A stretch of 64,000 bases of DNA from JABDKJ01 sp964609215 (GCA_964609215.1 CAZSQZ010000002.1:248001-312000); one strand, 5' to 3'; shown: positions 1-9,238, numbered from the stretch's first letter. A program made the numbers and translations. The notes: generated by a model not told the origin, from the letters alone.

Positions 1-1
1 A

Positions 2-220
2 CAAGATTTAAAAAATGCCAAAAAGGATTTTCTTGAAATTTTCAAAAAGAAAGACCCCAATCATGAAAAGCAAGAAGAAGAAATTGAGATCGAGGTAAAA
101 GATCAAGCAATAGTAGAGGATAAAGGAAAAAAGAAGAAAAAAGGATTAAAGAGCATCTTTGCCAAAGATGAAGAGGTAGAAGAAGATGAAGCTTTAGAAA
201 TCGAAATCATTGATGATTAA
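2..220 (+). CDS. C-terminal end of an unidentified protein (partial)
   Basis: An open frame enters from the left edge and stops with TAA at 218-220. The 72 visible residues are highly charged: a lysine-rich stretch, then KKKKKG and a very acidic end (EVEEDEALEIEIIDD). This is a low-complexity tail without a recognisable domain, so the family cannot be named. A tail of this sort would fit an envelope or DNA-associated protein, but that is only a guess. It ends 24 bases before the next start codon, on the same strand. Confidence 0.6.
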   Translation, partial: QDLKNAKKDFLEIFKKKDPNHEKQEEEIEIEVKDQAIVEDKGKKKKKGLKSIFAKDEEVEEDEALEIEIIDD

Positions 221-244
221 AGTTTGCAGTGACGTATTACACAA

Positions 245-1177
245 ATGAAAAAAATTCAATTATTATTTTTTCTGTTTTTTATTCCTGAATTAGGAACAGC
301 CCAAAATACCACCCAAACCTTTGAACACAATGGTAAATCTTACCAATACGAAGATTTAAACAAAGTAGATAAACCGGAAGCACTGCTTATTCTATTCGAT
401 GGAGGCGCAGGTAAGGCATCGCAAATACGTCCTGAAACTTCAATACCCGATTCCGCAGTGCATTTTCAATATAAAACCATCGGAATAGATCAATCCGATT
501 TTTTCATTTCAGATTCTACCTATTCAAGAATTAGGACAATAATTAAACATGTTCAAAAAGAGGAAGGCATTCAACACAATCTATTTTTTGGCGGGTTTTC
601 ACTTGGAGGTTATACCAGTACAAGATTAGCTGAAATGGCTGTTGAAAGAAAAGACTCAACACTCATTCCCAATGCCATTTTTGCAATAGATTCTCCATTG
701 GACCATTTAGATTTTGTTAGCTATTGTCAACGAGAATTGAATAGATATTGTCCAAATGAGAATGCCAATAAGTTAGGAAAAGCAGAAGCCAAATGGGTTT
801 TAAACTACTACCAACAACATTTTGGTTCATATTCTGAAGACCATACTAAATATATCGAAAATTCATGTTATACATCAATTTTATCTAGTGGAGGAAATGG
901 CATATACCTTAAGGATATTCCCGTAAATATGATCCATGAAATTGATATTATGTGGTTGATCAAAGAAAGATGCCGAGATTTATCAGACACAAATGCGATT
1001 TTAAGTTCCAAATTCATCAACTTCCTCATTGGAATGGGAAATGAAGAGGCTACTATCACATTAACATCGAATAAAGGGTATAGGGCTGATGGAAGAAGAC
1101 ACCCGCATTCATGGTCAATCGCAGAACCCATTCCCACCCTTAACTGGCTTTCAAAATATATCATTGAAGTAAAATAA
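245..1177 (+). CDS. Secreted alpha/beta-hydrolase-fold protein
   Basis: The 310-residue product starts with a signal peptide that probably ends at GTAQ (residue 20). A nucleophile elbow GFSLG places the catalytic serine at residue 119. A late HPHSW (286-290) supplies a candidate catalytic histidine, and DGGAG near residue 52 could be the oxyanion loop. This pattern is that of an alpha/beta hydrolase (esterase or peptidase-like) exported to the periplasm or beyond. No substrate can be read from the sequence. It follows the partial gene by 24 bases and is separated from the next gene by about 145 bases that contain only a weak hairpin. Confidence 0.6.
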   Translation: MKKIQLLFFLFFIPELGTAQNTTQTFEHNGKSYQYEDLNKVDKPEALLILFDGGAGKASQIRPETSIPDSAVHFQYKTIGIDQSDFFISDSTYSRIRTIIKHVQKEEGIQHNLFFGGFSLGGYTSTRLAEMAVERKDSTLIPNAIFAIDSPLDHLDFVSYCQRELNRYCPNENANKLGKAEAKWVLNYYQQHFGSYSEDHTKYIENSCYTSILSSGGNGIYLKDIPVNMIHEIDIMWLIKERCRDLSDTNAILSSKFINFLIGMGNEEATITLTSNKGYRADGRRHPHSWSIAEPIPTLNWLSKYIIEVK

Positions 1178-1322
1178 GTACTTGTTATTAGGCGTTTACT
1201 GGTATAAAAAACATTCAGAAAAGCCTCTGAATTGATGAAGATTAGCCTTTAATTAAAACTTAAATTTACTACCTTAGCCTAAATTGTCGCCTATAGCTAA
1301 AATCTACGCTGTAAAGAATTAA

Positions 1323-2831
1323 ATGAGTATTTATTCAAAAAAGCAACGCTGGAAAATTGTCCTGCTCATTATTGCTATTCTAATCATTGGAGCTTCACTC
1401 TGGTACAGCAATCTGATAGTTAGCAAGATAAAAAATGAGGAGAAACAAAAGGTAGAACTGTGGTCCCAAGCTATTCAGGAAAAGAGTTCTCTGGTGCGTT
1501 ACACTCAAGATCTTTTTGAGAAGCTAAGAGTAGAGGAAAGAAAAAAAGTAGAATTATGGAGTGATGCTATCAAATCTACTCTGGCTCCAGATGTGGAAGA
1601 TATTCATCCTTTGAGCCAGAAAATTATTATGGATAATCATACGATTCCAACTATAATTACTGGAGAAAATCAAAAAGATGTAAGCTTTTCAAGAAACCTA
1701 GATCCAGAAAGGAAAGATGATCCCAAATATGTTCAGGAGCAATTGAATATCATGAAGAGTCAATATGAACCTTTAGAAATAAAGGAACATGATATTCATC
1801 AATTTGTATTTTATAAAGATTCTTATCTTATTACTGAATTGGAAGAGCGAATGGACGCTCTCATTAACTCATTTATTTCTGAGACGGTAATTAATTCTGC
1901 TTCTGTACCTGTTATTCTCACTAGAGGGGATAAAATGAAGGTAATAAGCTTTGGAAATGTAGATTCATTAATTATTTCCGATCCTGCTTTATTGGAAAAG
2001 AAATTAAGTTCTATTAAACTGGTAAATAACCCAATTGAAGTGGATTTGGGAGAGGGCGGAATAAACTATATCTATTATGATGAATCCACCATCCTGAAAC
2101 AATTAAAGTACTATCCCTTTATTCAGTTTTTAATCATCGGATTATTTCTTTTCGTTGCCTATCTGATTTTCTCCACTTTTAGAAAAGCCGAGCAGGATCA
2201 AGTTTGGGTTGGACTTGCTAAAGAAACTGCGCATCAATTGGGAACGCCATTGTCTTCCCTAATGGCTTGGGTGCAATTGCTAGAAGCAAAAGATGTAGAG
2301 CCAAAAATGGTTCAGGAATTAAATAAGGATGTTCTTAGATTGGAAACCATAACCGATCGTTTTTCAAAGATTGGTTCAATGCCTGAGCTGGACAAAATAG
2401 ATGTATTTACCGCTCTTAGAAGCACAGTTGATTATCTCGCTCCCAGGGTTAGTTCTAAGGTTAATTTCACCTTAAATGATAATGATGGTTTTGAAGCAAT
2501 TACCAAATTAAATAAACCGCTCTTTAGTTGGGTCGTTGAGAATTTATGTAAGAACGCAATTGACGCAATGAATGGTGATGGAAGCATAAACATCAATGTT
2601 ATAGATGAAATTCAAGTAACATACATTGACATAAGCGATACTGGAAAAGGATTGTCTTCTAATTTACATAAGCGCATTTTCCAACCTGGTTTCACTACTA
2701 AAAAACGAGGTTGGGGATTAGGCCTTTCACTTTCTAAAAGAATAATAGAAAACTATCATGAAGGGAGAATATTTGTGAAGCGATCTGAAGTGGGAAAAGG
2801 AACTACTTTTAGGATTGTGTTGAATAAATAG
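1323..2831 (+). CDS. Sensor histidine kinase with duplicated sensor region
   Basis: The 502-residue inner-membrane kinase has a transmembrane helix at about 12-32 and another at about 265-285, enclosing a periplasmic sensor. The transmitter follows: H box AHQLGTPLSSL with phosphorylated His304, N box ENLCKNAIDAM, and G boxes DTGKGL and GWGLGLSLSK. There is no HAMP, PAS or receiver domain. KVELWSxAI occurs twice (residues 43-51 and 75-83), and the two halves of the sensor resemble each other (see findings). No response regulator is adjacent, so its partner is unknown. Signal sensed is unknown. Confidence 0.85.
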   Translation: MSIYSKKQRWKIVLLIIAILIIGASLWYSNLIVSKIKNEEKQKVELWSQAIQEKSSLVRYTQDLFEKLRVEERKKVELWSDAIKSTLAPDVEDIHPLSQKIIMDNHTIPTIITGENQKDVSFSRNLDPERKDDPKYVQEQLNIMKSQYEPLEIKEHDIHQFVFYKDSYLITELEERMDALINSFISETVINSASVPVILTRGDKMKVISFGNVDSLIISDPALLEKKLSSIKLVNNPIEVDLGEGGINYIYYDESTILKQLKYYPFIQFLIIGLFLFVAYLIFSTFRKAEQDQVWVGLAKETAHQLGTPLSSLMAWVQLLEAKDVEPKMVQELNKDVLRLETITDRFSKIGSMPELDKIDVFTALRSTVDYLAPRVSSKVNFTLNDNDGFEAITKLNKPLFSWVVENLCKNAIDAMNGDGSININVIDEIQVTYIDISDTGKGLSSNLHKRIFQPGFTTKKRGWGLGLSLSKRIIENYHEGRIFVKRSEVGKGTTFRIVLNK

Positions 2832-2960
2832 GTCACTTCGAGAGCTATTGGGTCACTTCGAGAACCTCAGTGACCAATATATCGAGAGCCTCAGTGACCG
2901 CATTTCGAAAAACTCCATGACCTAATTAAATAGAAGGCGAGCCCTGAGGCTCTCGAAGGG
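2831..2960. repeat. Cluster of REP-like palindromic extragenic repeats
   Basis: Four related units lie between the kinase and hemW. GGTCACTTCGAGA occurs at 2831 and 2851. The unit at 2851-2875 is an imperfect palindrome with arms GGTCACT and AGTGACC. TCGAGAGCCTCAGTGACC lies at 2882-2899, and CCCTGAGGCTCTCGAAGGG at 2942-2960. The shared core (tcGAGa-cctcaGTGacc) matches the style of repetitive extragenic palindromes seen in many bacterial genomes. The first copy overlaps the kinase stop codon by one base. Confidence 0.7.
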
Positions 2961-3064
2961 CGTGCATTTAAAATCAAAGTTATCTTCCCAAAAAAGAGTT
3001 TTTCTAAATAAGCCAATACCTTTACGGCTGGAAAATTCGGTATTAAATAATTTTAGAATAATAA

Positions 3065-4186
3065 GTGCCCGGCATCTATATCCATATCCCTTATTGCAAG
3101 CAAGCTTGTCATTACTGTGATTTTTATTTTTCTACCCAGCAAAAATCATCCACTCAGATGCACAAGGCCATGCTTCTGGAAATGGAACAAATGAAAAATT
3201 ACTTTCAAGGAATACCTTTACAAACCATCTATTTTGGTGGTGGCTCACCAAGTGTTATTTCCACGGAACATATCTCTGAATTTATCGAGAAAACCAAAGA
3301 ATTATTTGGTTTGGCACAACAAACAGAAGTAACTTTTGAAGCAAATCCAGATGACATGAATCTGGAAAATCTCACAGCCTGGAAGCAAATTGGAATCAAT
3401 CGGTTAAGCGTGGGTATTCAGTCTTTTAATGATGAAGATTTGAAATGGATGAACAGAGCGCATAATTCAGAACAAGCAAGTGAAAGCATAGAAAAGGCCA
3501 AAGAAGTAGGCTTTAATAACATCTCCATTGATTTAATTTATGGTATACCAAATCAAAGCTTTGACCTTTGGAAAAGTAATGTGCAAAAGGCTATTGAATT
3601 GGACGTACAGCATATTTCTGCCTATTGTCTGACCATAGAAACAAATACCGTTTTTGGGAAATGGAAAGAAAAAGAACTGCTCTTTGAAAAGCCGGATGAA
3701 AAAATAGAAAACGAATTTTTCTATTTGAAAGATAGTCTGGAAAATGCGGGCTTTGATCATTACGAAATTTCAAATTTTGGTAAACCCAGCTTTTATTCAA
3801 AGCACAACACTTCGTATTGGAAAGGCATTCCATATTTGGGGATTGGTCCATCAGCTCATTCCTTTTCTGGCAATAAAAGGGAATGGAACTTTAGTAATAA
3901 CGCCATCTATTTAAGTCAAAGTAATGCTGGAAAAATTGAACGTTCATCGGAAACCAGGCCCTTATCAGTTAAATACAATGAGTACATTTTAACCGGCTTA
4001 AGGACGATTTGGGGAATAAATTTGTCAGAAATTAAAACCCGGTTTTCAATTGATCTCCTTAAGAAATTTAAAAGCGAATTAGATGTAAATAGCTCATTTC
4101 TTGAAATAGAAAAAGACATCATTAAACTAAATAGAAAAGGGCTTTTAATGGCCGATCGAATCGCTTCGGATTTGTTCCTAGAATAA
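3065..4186 (+). CDS. hemW: Radical SAM heme chaperone HemW
   Basis: The 373-residue protein belongs to the HemW group, formerly called oxygen-independent coproporphyrinogen oxidase-like. HIPYCKQACHYC gives the CX3CX2C cluster ligands Cys11, Cys15 and Cys18. FGGGSPS follows as the SAM-binding glycine stretch, and VGIQSFND and SIDLIYGIPNQ are typical of the family. HemW inserts heme into respiratory proteins rather than oxidising coproporphyrinogen. The start is GTG at 3065 because the conserved IYIHIP begins at residue 4. The upstream spacer holds the REP-like cluster. Confidence 0.9.
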   Translation: MPGIYIHIPYCKQACHYCDFYFSTQQKSSTQMHKAMLLEMEQMKNYFQGIPLQTIYFGGGSPSVISTEHISEFIEKTKELFGLAQQTEVTFEANPDDMNLENLTAWKQIGINRLSVGIQSFNDEDLKWMNRAHNSEQASESIEKAKEVGFNNISIDLIYGIPNQSFDLWKSNVQKAIELDVQHISAYCLTIETNTVFGKWKEKELLFEKPDEKIENEFFYLKDSLENAGFDHYEISNFGKPSFYSKHNTSYWKGIPYLGIGPSAHSFSGNKREWNFSNNAIYLSQSNAGKIERSSETRPLSVKYNEYILTGLRTIWGINLSEIKTRFSIDLLKKFKSELDVNSSFLEIEKDIIKLNRKGLLMADRIASDLFLE

Positions 4187-4223
4187 GACGAATTGATTAT
4201 CTTGCTTTCCTTAAACCCAAAAC

Positions 4224-4682
4224 ATGACAATAAAAGCTGAAACGATAAAAGAATATCTTGAACAAATACCTGAGGATAGAAAAAAAGCCTTAACCAAGAT
4301 TAGAAAAGTACTTAAAGCCAATTTACCCAAGGGCTTTAAAGAGTGTATGCAATACAATATGCCAGGTTTTGTTGTACCTCATTCAAAATATCCAGATGGT
4401 TATCACTGCGACCCCAAAACACCTCTTCCATTTATTAATTATGCTTCGCAAAAGAATTTTGTAGCCTTATATCACATGGGTGTTTACGCAGATGAGAAAA
4501 TCTTAAAGTGGTGGACCGCTGAATATCCTAAACACTGTGATACCAAATTAGATATGGGGAAGAGCTGTATTCGATTCAAAAAAGTAGAGAAGATTCCTTA
4601 CGATTTAATTGGAGAGTTAGCTACCAAATTCACACCTGATAGTTGGATTGCATTATACGAAAAGAACCTTAAGAAAAAATAG
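4224..4682 (+). CDS. DUF1801 family protein (YdhG-like)
   Basis: The 152-residue cytoplasmic protein has the DUF1801 layout. An N-terminal helical part (EYLEQIPEDRKKALTKIRK) is followed by the YNMPGF segment, a NFVALYHMGVY strand and a C-terminal GKSCIRFKK-(x)-IP segment. The fold is related to the MmcQ/YjbR-like superfamily. Biochemical function is not established for the family. It lies 37 bases after hemW on the same strand and may be cotranscribed. Family assignment is by motif pattern only. Confidence 0.75.
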   Translation: MTIKAETIKEYLEQIPEDRKKALTKIRKVLKANLPKGFKECMQYNMPGFVVPHSKYPDGYHCDPKTPLPFINYASQKNFVALYHMGVYADEKILKWWTAEYPKHCDTKLDMGKSCIRFKKVEKIPYDLIGELATKFTPDSWIALYEKNLKKK

Positions 4683-4750
4683 CAATGGCATATATCTTGC
4701 ATTGTTAGACTTGTGACTATTCAGCTATTTCCAGTCATAAATATGTGAAA

Positions 4751-5326
4751 ATGAGAAAATTAATTTTGTTTGTAATTATGTTATTCTGCTTAGCGTGCAG
4801 TCAGTTTTTTGCGCAAACAATAGAATATTCTTATCATTTTACTGAAAAGCTGAGAACAAATATTGATGAAATAATTACCAAAGGCGTAGAAGATACTTGC
4901 GGGGTTATAGACTTCAATTATCCCATACAATTAAGTAATGGAGAAGAAGCACTTGTTTTTAGAGTAGAAAATGATTGCTCTCCAGTAATAGATTTTTCGA
5001 AACTGTTACCTCAAGGAAATTTTTTGGAGGTGATCATTTCTGAGAAATATGAAGCTATGGTAAATGCTCAACTTTTGGAGCTGGAGGAAATTCCTAAAGC
5101 AGTAAGTGATTTCATAGCGGCCAATTCAGCAGAAGAAACTCCGCTCATAATGCTACGTGTGGATAGATCTTGTAAAAATGTAGACAAGATAAATGCCATT
5201 CTTACGGCAGTTCATTCAGGTGCTATTAAAAAAGATAAAGAACCTACTTCTTTGATTTTTGATTTGGGGAAAAGCTCTAGAGCTGAGCCACCGAGAATTA
5301 ATATTCAGATAGAAGAAGACAATTAA
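4751..5326 (+). CDS. Exported protein of unknown function
   Basis: I do not recognise this family. A hydrophobic N-terminus (LILFVIMLFCLAC) followed by FFAQ indicates a signal peptide cleaved near residue 22, so the protein is exported. The mature part has three cysteines (CGVIDF, NDCSPV, RSCKNV) that could form disulfides, and a short Pro-containing C-terminus. GTG at 4745 is an alternative start two codons upstream. ATG at 4751 was preferred. Neighbours are unrelated, so context gives no function. Confidence 0.6.
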   Translation: MRKLILFVIMLFCLACSQFFAQTIEYSYHFTEKLRTNIDEIITKGVEDTCGVIDFNYPIQLSNGEEALVFRVENDCSPVIDFSKLLPQGNFLEVIISEKYEAMVNAQLLELEEIPKAVSDFIAANSAEETPLIMLRVDRSCKNVDKINAILTAVHSGAIKKDKEPTSLIFDLGKSSRAEPPRINIQIEEDN

Positions 5327-5386
5327 TTTTACCATCCTTTAACATTTCTTGTTGATACTTCCCTTTCTATGTAGCGTTGTTTTTAC

Positions 5387-6100
5387 ATGAAAACAACCTT
5401 CCCAATTCTCCTATGTTTATTATGTCATTGTACCCATTCTTCTCAAAATATAGAGAAGATTAATCAGAATCTTGAAAAAGATAGTGTTAGTCTTAGTGAT
5501 GCAAAAGAAATTGAATTTGACTTGGAAAAACACCTGAGCAATTACACAATTTTGAAAAATAATATCCTAAAAGAAAAAGATACATTAAGCAATAGCATAG
5601 ACGGTAAAAATCGATTTCACACTTTATTGGCAGACTCCATTTTCCCCTATTGGTATGGAACAGAATGGGACTTTAATGGTCATACTGAAGAGCCTAGAAA
5701 TGGACACATCGCCTGTGGTTATTTCGTTTCAACAACCTTAAGAGATATGGGCATGAAAATCAATAGATACAAAATTGCTCAAATGGCTTCAGAAGATATC
5801 GTAAAGGCCTTTTGCGATTATTCCAAAATCAAAAGATATCAATCTGTGGATGATGCATTAGCTTTTATGAATGAATTAGAAGATGGTGAAATCTGCATTG
5901 TTGGCCTTTCCTACCATGTGGGCTTTCTTTTGCATAAAAATGAAAAGAACTACTTCATCCATTCTAGTTATGTTGGACCAGCTGCAGTAGAAAAGGAAAT
6001 TGCCGAAGACTCACCTGTTCTAGCAGGATCTAATGTATATGTAGTTGGTCAACTCAATGGTTCCAATCATTTTATGAATATGTGGCTTGGTGGAAACTAG
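5387..6100 (+). CDS. Exported NlpC/P60-like cysteine hydrolase candidate
   Basis: The 237-residue protein has a short hydrophobic leader rich in cysteine (LLCLLCHC), possibly a lipoprotein signal although the lipobox is not canonical. A central GHIACGYFVSTTL places Cys110 at the start of a helix, as in NlpC/P60 enzymes (normally DCSGFV). YHVGFLLH supplies His177, and YFIHSS (His192) gives a third polar residue. The order Cys, His, His fits a papain-like peptidoglycan or peptide hydrolase. Similarity is weak, so it could be another papain-like fold. It stands alone between two hypothetical genes. Confidence 0.5.
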   Translation: MKTTFPILLCLLCHCTHSSQNIEKINQNLEKDSVSLSDAKEIEFDLEKHLSNYTILKNNILKEKDTLSNSIDGKNRFHTLLADSIFPYWYGTEWDFNGHTEEPRNGHIACGYFVSTTLRDMGMKINRYKIAQMASEDIVKAFCDYSKIKRYQSVDDALAFMNELEDGEICIVGLSYHVGFLLHKNEKNYFIHSSYVGPAAVEKEIAEDSPVLAGSNVYVVGQLNGSNHFMNMWLGGN

Positions 6101-6170
6101 AAATCAGTCATTATGAAACCAACTTGGTTTTAAGATTTGATTTTTATCTTTAGCCATAGCGAAAAAATAA

Positions 6171-6617
6171 ATGGAGGCTTTTAAGAAGATTTTGTATCTA
6201 GTTCCAATTGCGTTGGTTTTTCTATTCCTCATACCAATTCTATTCGGTGATATGGGAGAGAACAATTGGTATTCCGAAAATCAAATGAGTTATATTTTGC
6301 TCTTTTGTGGCTTTATTCTCTTTTCTGGAATTGGTTACTATATCAATCGCTCCAAATCATTTGGGAAAAAAATGTTGAAATGGCATATTTGGACGACTTA
6401 CTTTGGCATTATCTTAATTCTTATCGGAATAGCTGCACACTATTATTTTGATGCCCAGATTTTTGAGAAGGGTTTGGATATAGAACATTTTAAAGAGAGT
6501 AAAATCAAGTTCCTCGCTTTAATCTTTTTTGCTGCAGCACTTTTAGTTATTGGCTTCTGCGCTTACCTTATTAACATGCTCATATCCAATTATACACAAG
6601 GAGAAAATGATAGCTGA
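6171..6617 (+). CDS. Small inner-membrane protein of unknown function
   Basis: The 148-residue protein has four predicted membrane helices: about residues 8-25, 40-57, 72-90 and 112-135. The loops are short and without catalytic motifs. I cannot assign a family. It overlaps the start of the cyclase-family gene by 11 bases, which suggests cotranscription and translational coupling. The sequence TATCTTTA just upstream, at about 6148, is one base off the Bacteroidota -7 consensus. Confidence 0.55.
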   Translation: MEAFKKILYLVPIALVFLFLIPILFGDMGENNWYSENQMSYILLFCGFILFSGIGYYINRSKSFGKKMLKWHIWTTYFGIILILIGIAAHYYFDAQIFEKGLDIEHFKESKIKFLALIFFAAALLVIGFCAYLINMLISNYTQGENDS

Positions 6618-7380
6618 GATCAAAAAAGGAGAAAAGAAATACAAGGTAAACTTAAACCATCCCTTAGACATCTCTATTCCTTTAAGAGCGGAAGATGATA
6701 ATCCAAAGGCCTGGTACGTTGATAATCCCAGTATTGAACCAGTTAAGGGAGATGGATTCATTGGGTCTGTTCAAAAAGGAGGCTCAGTAAATTTTAGAAA
6801 CATCACCTTTAATCCTCATGGACATGGCACGCATACAGAATGTGTAGGACACATTAGCGAACACGTTCACTCTATCAACATGCATCTAAAGAAGTTTTTT
6901 TTCTTAGCAAAAGTGCATACTGTTGAACCCAAAATATTACTAGAAGATGAAGGTGAATTCAGAAAAAAGGGAGATAGAATCATTGATAAGGAACAAATAG
7001 AAAGGGCTTTCAATGGTGATGAATTTAGCGCGCTGGTTGTTAGAACCTTGCCAAACAAGGCTAATAAAATGACTATGCAATATTCAAACACTAATTTCCC
7101 CTATATAGATGAAATGGCAACAAAAACAATAGTCGACCATAATATTGAGCATCTATTAGTGGATCTGCCTTCAGTAGATAGAGAACTAGATGGTGGAAAA
7201 TTATTAGCTCATAAAGCTTTTTGGAATTACCCGAAGTCCCCAAGACTTTTTGCAACAATCACAGAGTTTATTTATGTCAAGGAATCTATTCAAGATGGCG
7301 TCTACCTTCTGAATTTACAGATTGCGCCATTTGTAAATGATGCTACTCCAAGCAAACCCATTTTATATGAGTTGATATGA
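6607..7380 (+). CDS. Cyclase-family metal hydrolase (KynB-like)
   Basis: The product is about 257 residues and belongs to the cyclase family (PF04199), which includes kynurenine formamidase. The signature HGHGTHTECVGHI corresponds to the family's metal-binding HxGTHxDxPxH, with Glu and Gly/His variation in the second half. A late MATKTIVDHNIEHLLVDLPSVD is also family-like. The start was placed at ATG 6607, since the 19 residues encoded upstream lie inside the preceding gene and do not resemble the family. No other tryptophan catabolic genes are nearby, so the substrate is open. Confidence 0.75.
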   Translation: MIAEIKKGEKKYKVNLNHPLDISIPLRAEDDNPKAWYVDNPSIEPVKGDGFIGSVQKGGSVNFRNITFNPHGHGTHTECVGHISEHVHSINMHLKKFFFLAKVHTVEPKILLEDEGEFRKKGDRIIDKEQIERAFNGDEFSALVVRTLPNKANKMTMQYSNTNFPYIDEMATKTIVDHNIEHLLVDLPSVDRELDGGKLLAHKAFWNYPKSPRLFATITEFIYVKESIQDGVYLLNLQIAPFVNDATPSKPILYELI

Positions 7381-7730
7381 ATATTGAAGAATTAAGAAAC
7401 TACTGTATATCAAAAAATGCAGTTAGCGAATCCTTTCCTTTTGATGAAAATGCTTTGGTTTTTAAAGTAGGCTCAAAATTATTTGCTATAACAAATATCA
7501 ATACTGGAGATTCTGTAAATCTAAAAAATACTCCCGAGGAAAATTTGGAATTAAGAGAGCGATATCAGGGTGTTCATCCTGGTTATCATATGAATAAAAA
7601 ACATTGGAATACAGTGGACATTCAGTCCGACATTCCTGATCAAGAATTGAAAAAGATGATTGATATTTCCTATGAGTTGGTTCGAAAGACTCTGACGAAA
7701 AAGGAAAAAACCGAATTGGGCTTAATGTGA
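7377..7730 (+). CDS. MmcQ/YjbR family protein
   Basis: The 117-residue protein has the compact MmcQ/YjbR (CyaY-like fold) pattern: an N-terminal helix, SFPFDENALVFKVGSKLFA, NLKNTPEENLELRE and GYHMNKKHWNTV, with a C-terminal SYELVRKTL helix. Family members are often labelled DNA-binding, but function is poorly established. Its ATG overlaps the stop of the cyclase-family gene (ATGA), so the two are translationally coupled. Confidence 0.8.
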   Translation: MNIEELRNYCISKNAVSESFPFDENALVFKVGSKLFAITNINTGDSVNLKNTPEENLELRERYQGVHPGYHMNKKHWNTVDIQSDIPDQELKKMIDISYELVRKTLTKKEKTELGLM

Positions 7731-7809
7731 ATAAGCTTATTCAAATTAGTCAATAAAAAATTTCATCTTCATAAAAAATCTTACTCAAATCTGCGACCTT
7801 TGTCATTGA

Positions 7810-8373
7810 ATGGATTTTTTTAAAAAATACTTTCTTAGAGGACTCCTATACACCATGCCTTTAGTGTTGACGGTTTATGCTATTTATTTGGCCTTTAATT
7901 TTTTAGGAAATCTCCTTCCCTGGGACAATAAGATTTTAAATATCCTTATTATTATTTGCTTCATTGTGATAATGGGATTTTTAGGTGGTTCCATTGTTGC
8001 AAATCCCATCAAAGATTATTTCAAAGGTGTATTAGAGAGTGCACCTCTAATTAAGACTATTTATGAAGCGATAAAGGATTTACTTTCTGCTTTCGTGGGA
8101 GAAAAAAAACGATTTGACAAACCTGTTTTAGTCAGAGTAAATAAGGATTCCGAACTAGAGAAATTGGGTTTTATAACAGATGAAGATTTAAGTGATCTTG
8201 GAATATCTGGAGGAAAAATTGCTGTTTACTTGCCGCATTCCTATAATTTTTCTGGGAACTTATTTATTGTTCCTAAAGAAAATGTGACCCCAATAGATCG
8301 ACCAGCTTCAGAGGTCATGAAGTATATTGTTTCTGGAGGTGTTGTAGAGGTTAAAGATGAGTCAAAGACTTAA
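7810..8373 (+). CDS. DUF502 family membrane protein
   Basis: The 187-residue protein begins RGLLYTMPLVLTVYAIY, the typical opening of DUF502 proteins. Two membrane helices lie at about 10-32 and 42-65. A soluble C-terminal part follows with the conserved ESAPLIKTIYEAIKDL and KPVLVRV segments and a PHSYNFSGNLFIVP motif. Function of the family is not known. The gene overlaps the start of the EamA transporter by 17 bases. Confidence 0.85.
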   Translation: MDFFKKYFLRGLLYTMPLVLTVYAIYLAFNFLGNLLPWDNKILNILIIICFIVIMGFLGGSIVANPIKDYFKGVLESAPLIKTIYEAIKDLLSAFVGEKKRFDKPVLVRVNKDSELEKLGFITDEDLSDLGISGGKIAVYLPHSYNFSGNLFIVPKENVTPIDRPASEVMKYIVSGGVVEVKDESKT

Positions 8374-9238
8374 ATACCTCATTACTCTTCATCTCATTGT
8401 CCTGATATTCGGTTATACCGGAGTCTGGGGGAAATTGATTAGTATTGATGCTGTCCCACTAGTTTGGTGGAGAATCGGAATAGCAGTCCTTTCTATTTTT
8501 CTTTTCGTTTTAATGAGCAAAAAACTAATTAAATTAGATAGGAAACGAATGTTTAAATTCATTCTTGTGGGTTTCGTTATTGCTTTACATTGGATTACTT
8601 TTTTTTGGGCAATAAAAGTTTCCAACGTTAGTGTTGCTTTAGCCGTGATGGCTAGTACTGCTTTTTTCATTTCAATACTAGATCCATTAATAACAGGAAA
8701 AAAATTCATTAAATATGAAGCCCTTTTAGGTATTGCAACCATCATTGGATTAGCCATAATTTTTTCCTTCGAAACTAAATTCCTTTTAGGAATTATATTG
8801 GCATTGACTTCTGCATTTCTTGCAGCTCTTTTTACAGTTTTCAATGCACAATTTGTTCAGAAAACAGATTCCTACACCATAACACTTTGGGAAATGATTG
8901 GTGGCTTCATAATTGTGACGGTCTACCTTCTCTTTAACGGTGATTTCGATGCTACATTTTTTCAAATCTCAATGAGCGATTTGAAATATCTTCTGCTATT
9001 GGCAATTCTAGCAACTACAATTGGTTTTATAGGAAGTGTCAAAGTGATGGAGTTACTATCTCCATTTACCGTTGCTTTAACCGTTAATCTGGAACCCATT
9101 TACGCAATTATCCTAGCTTGGATATATTTCGGAGAAGATGAAAAAATGACATGGCAATTCTATATAGGAACACTTATTATTCTTTCAACTATATTTATCA
9201 ATGCCTGGCTAAAAAGACCGTCTAAAAAGCTGGCCTGA
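8357..9238 (+). CDS. EamA/DMT-family transporter
   Basis: The 293-residue protein has ten hydrophobic segments arranged as two EamA repeats (roughly residues 8-135 and 147-287). The first repeat ends ISILDPLITGKK. The second ends NLEPIYAIILAWIYFGEDE, the characteristic EamA signature. Substrates in this drug/metabolite superfamily cannot be predicted. The start overlaps the DUF502 gene, implying cotranscription. The 3' end overlaps the convergent aldo/keto reductase by 17 bases. Confidence 0.85.
   Translation: MSQRLKYLITLHLIVLIFGYTGVWGKLISIDAVPLVWWRIGIAVLSIFLFVLMSKKLIKLDRKRMFKFILVGFVIALHWITFFWAIKVSNVSVALAVMASTAFFISILDPLITGKKFIKYEALLGIATIIGLAIIFSFETKFLLGIILALTSAFLAALFTVFNAQFVQKTDSYTITLWEMIGGFIIVTVYLLFNGDFDATFFQISMSDLKYLLLLAILATTIGFIGSVKVMELLSPFTVALTVNLEPIYAIILAWIYFGEDEKMTWQFYIGTLIILSTIFINAWLKRPSKKLA

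Noticed and set aside
1190..1240. Terminator after the first hydrolase (TTCAGA/TCTGAA)
   Set aside because: Arms are only 6 bases and no T-run follows, so it was not listed.
6550..6606. Upstream start for the cyclase-family gene
   Set aside because: The extra 19 residues lie inside the membrane-protein gene and do not resemble the family. ATG 6607 fits better.
8413..8844. 143-residue minus-strand frame
   Set aside because: It is antisense to the EamA transporter, a common shadow of membrane-protein codons.
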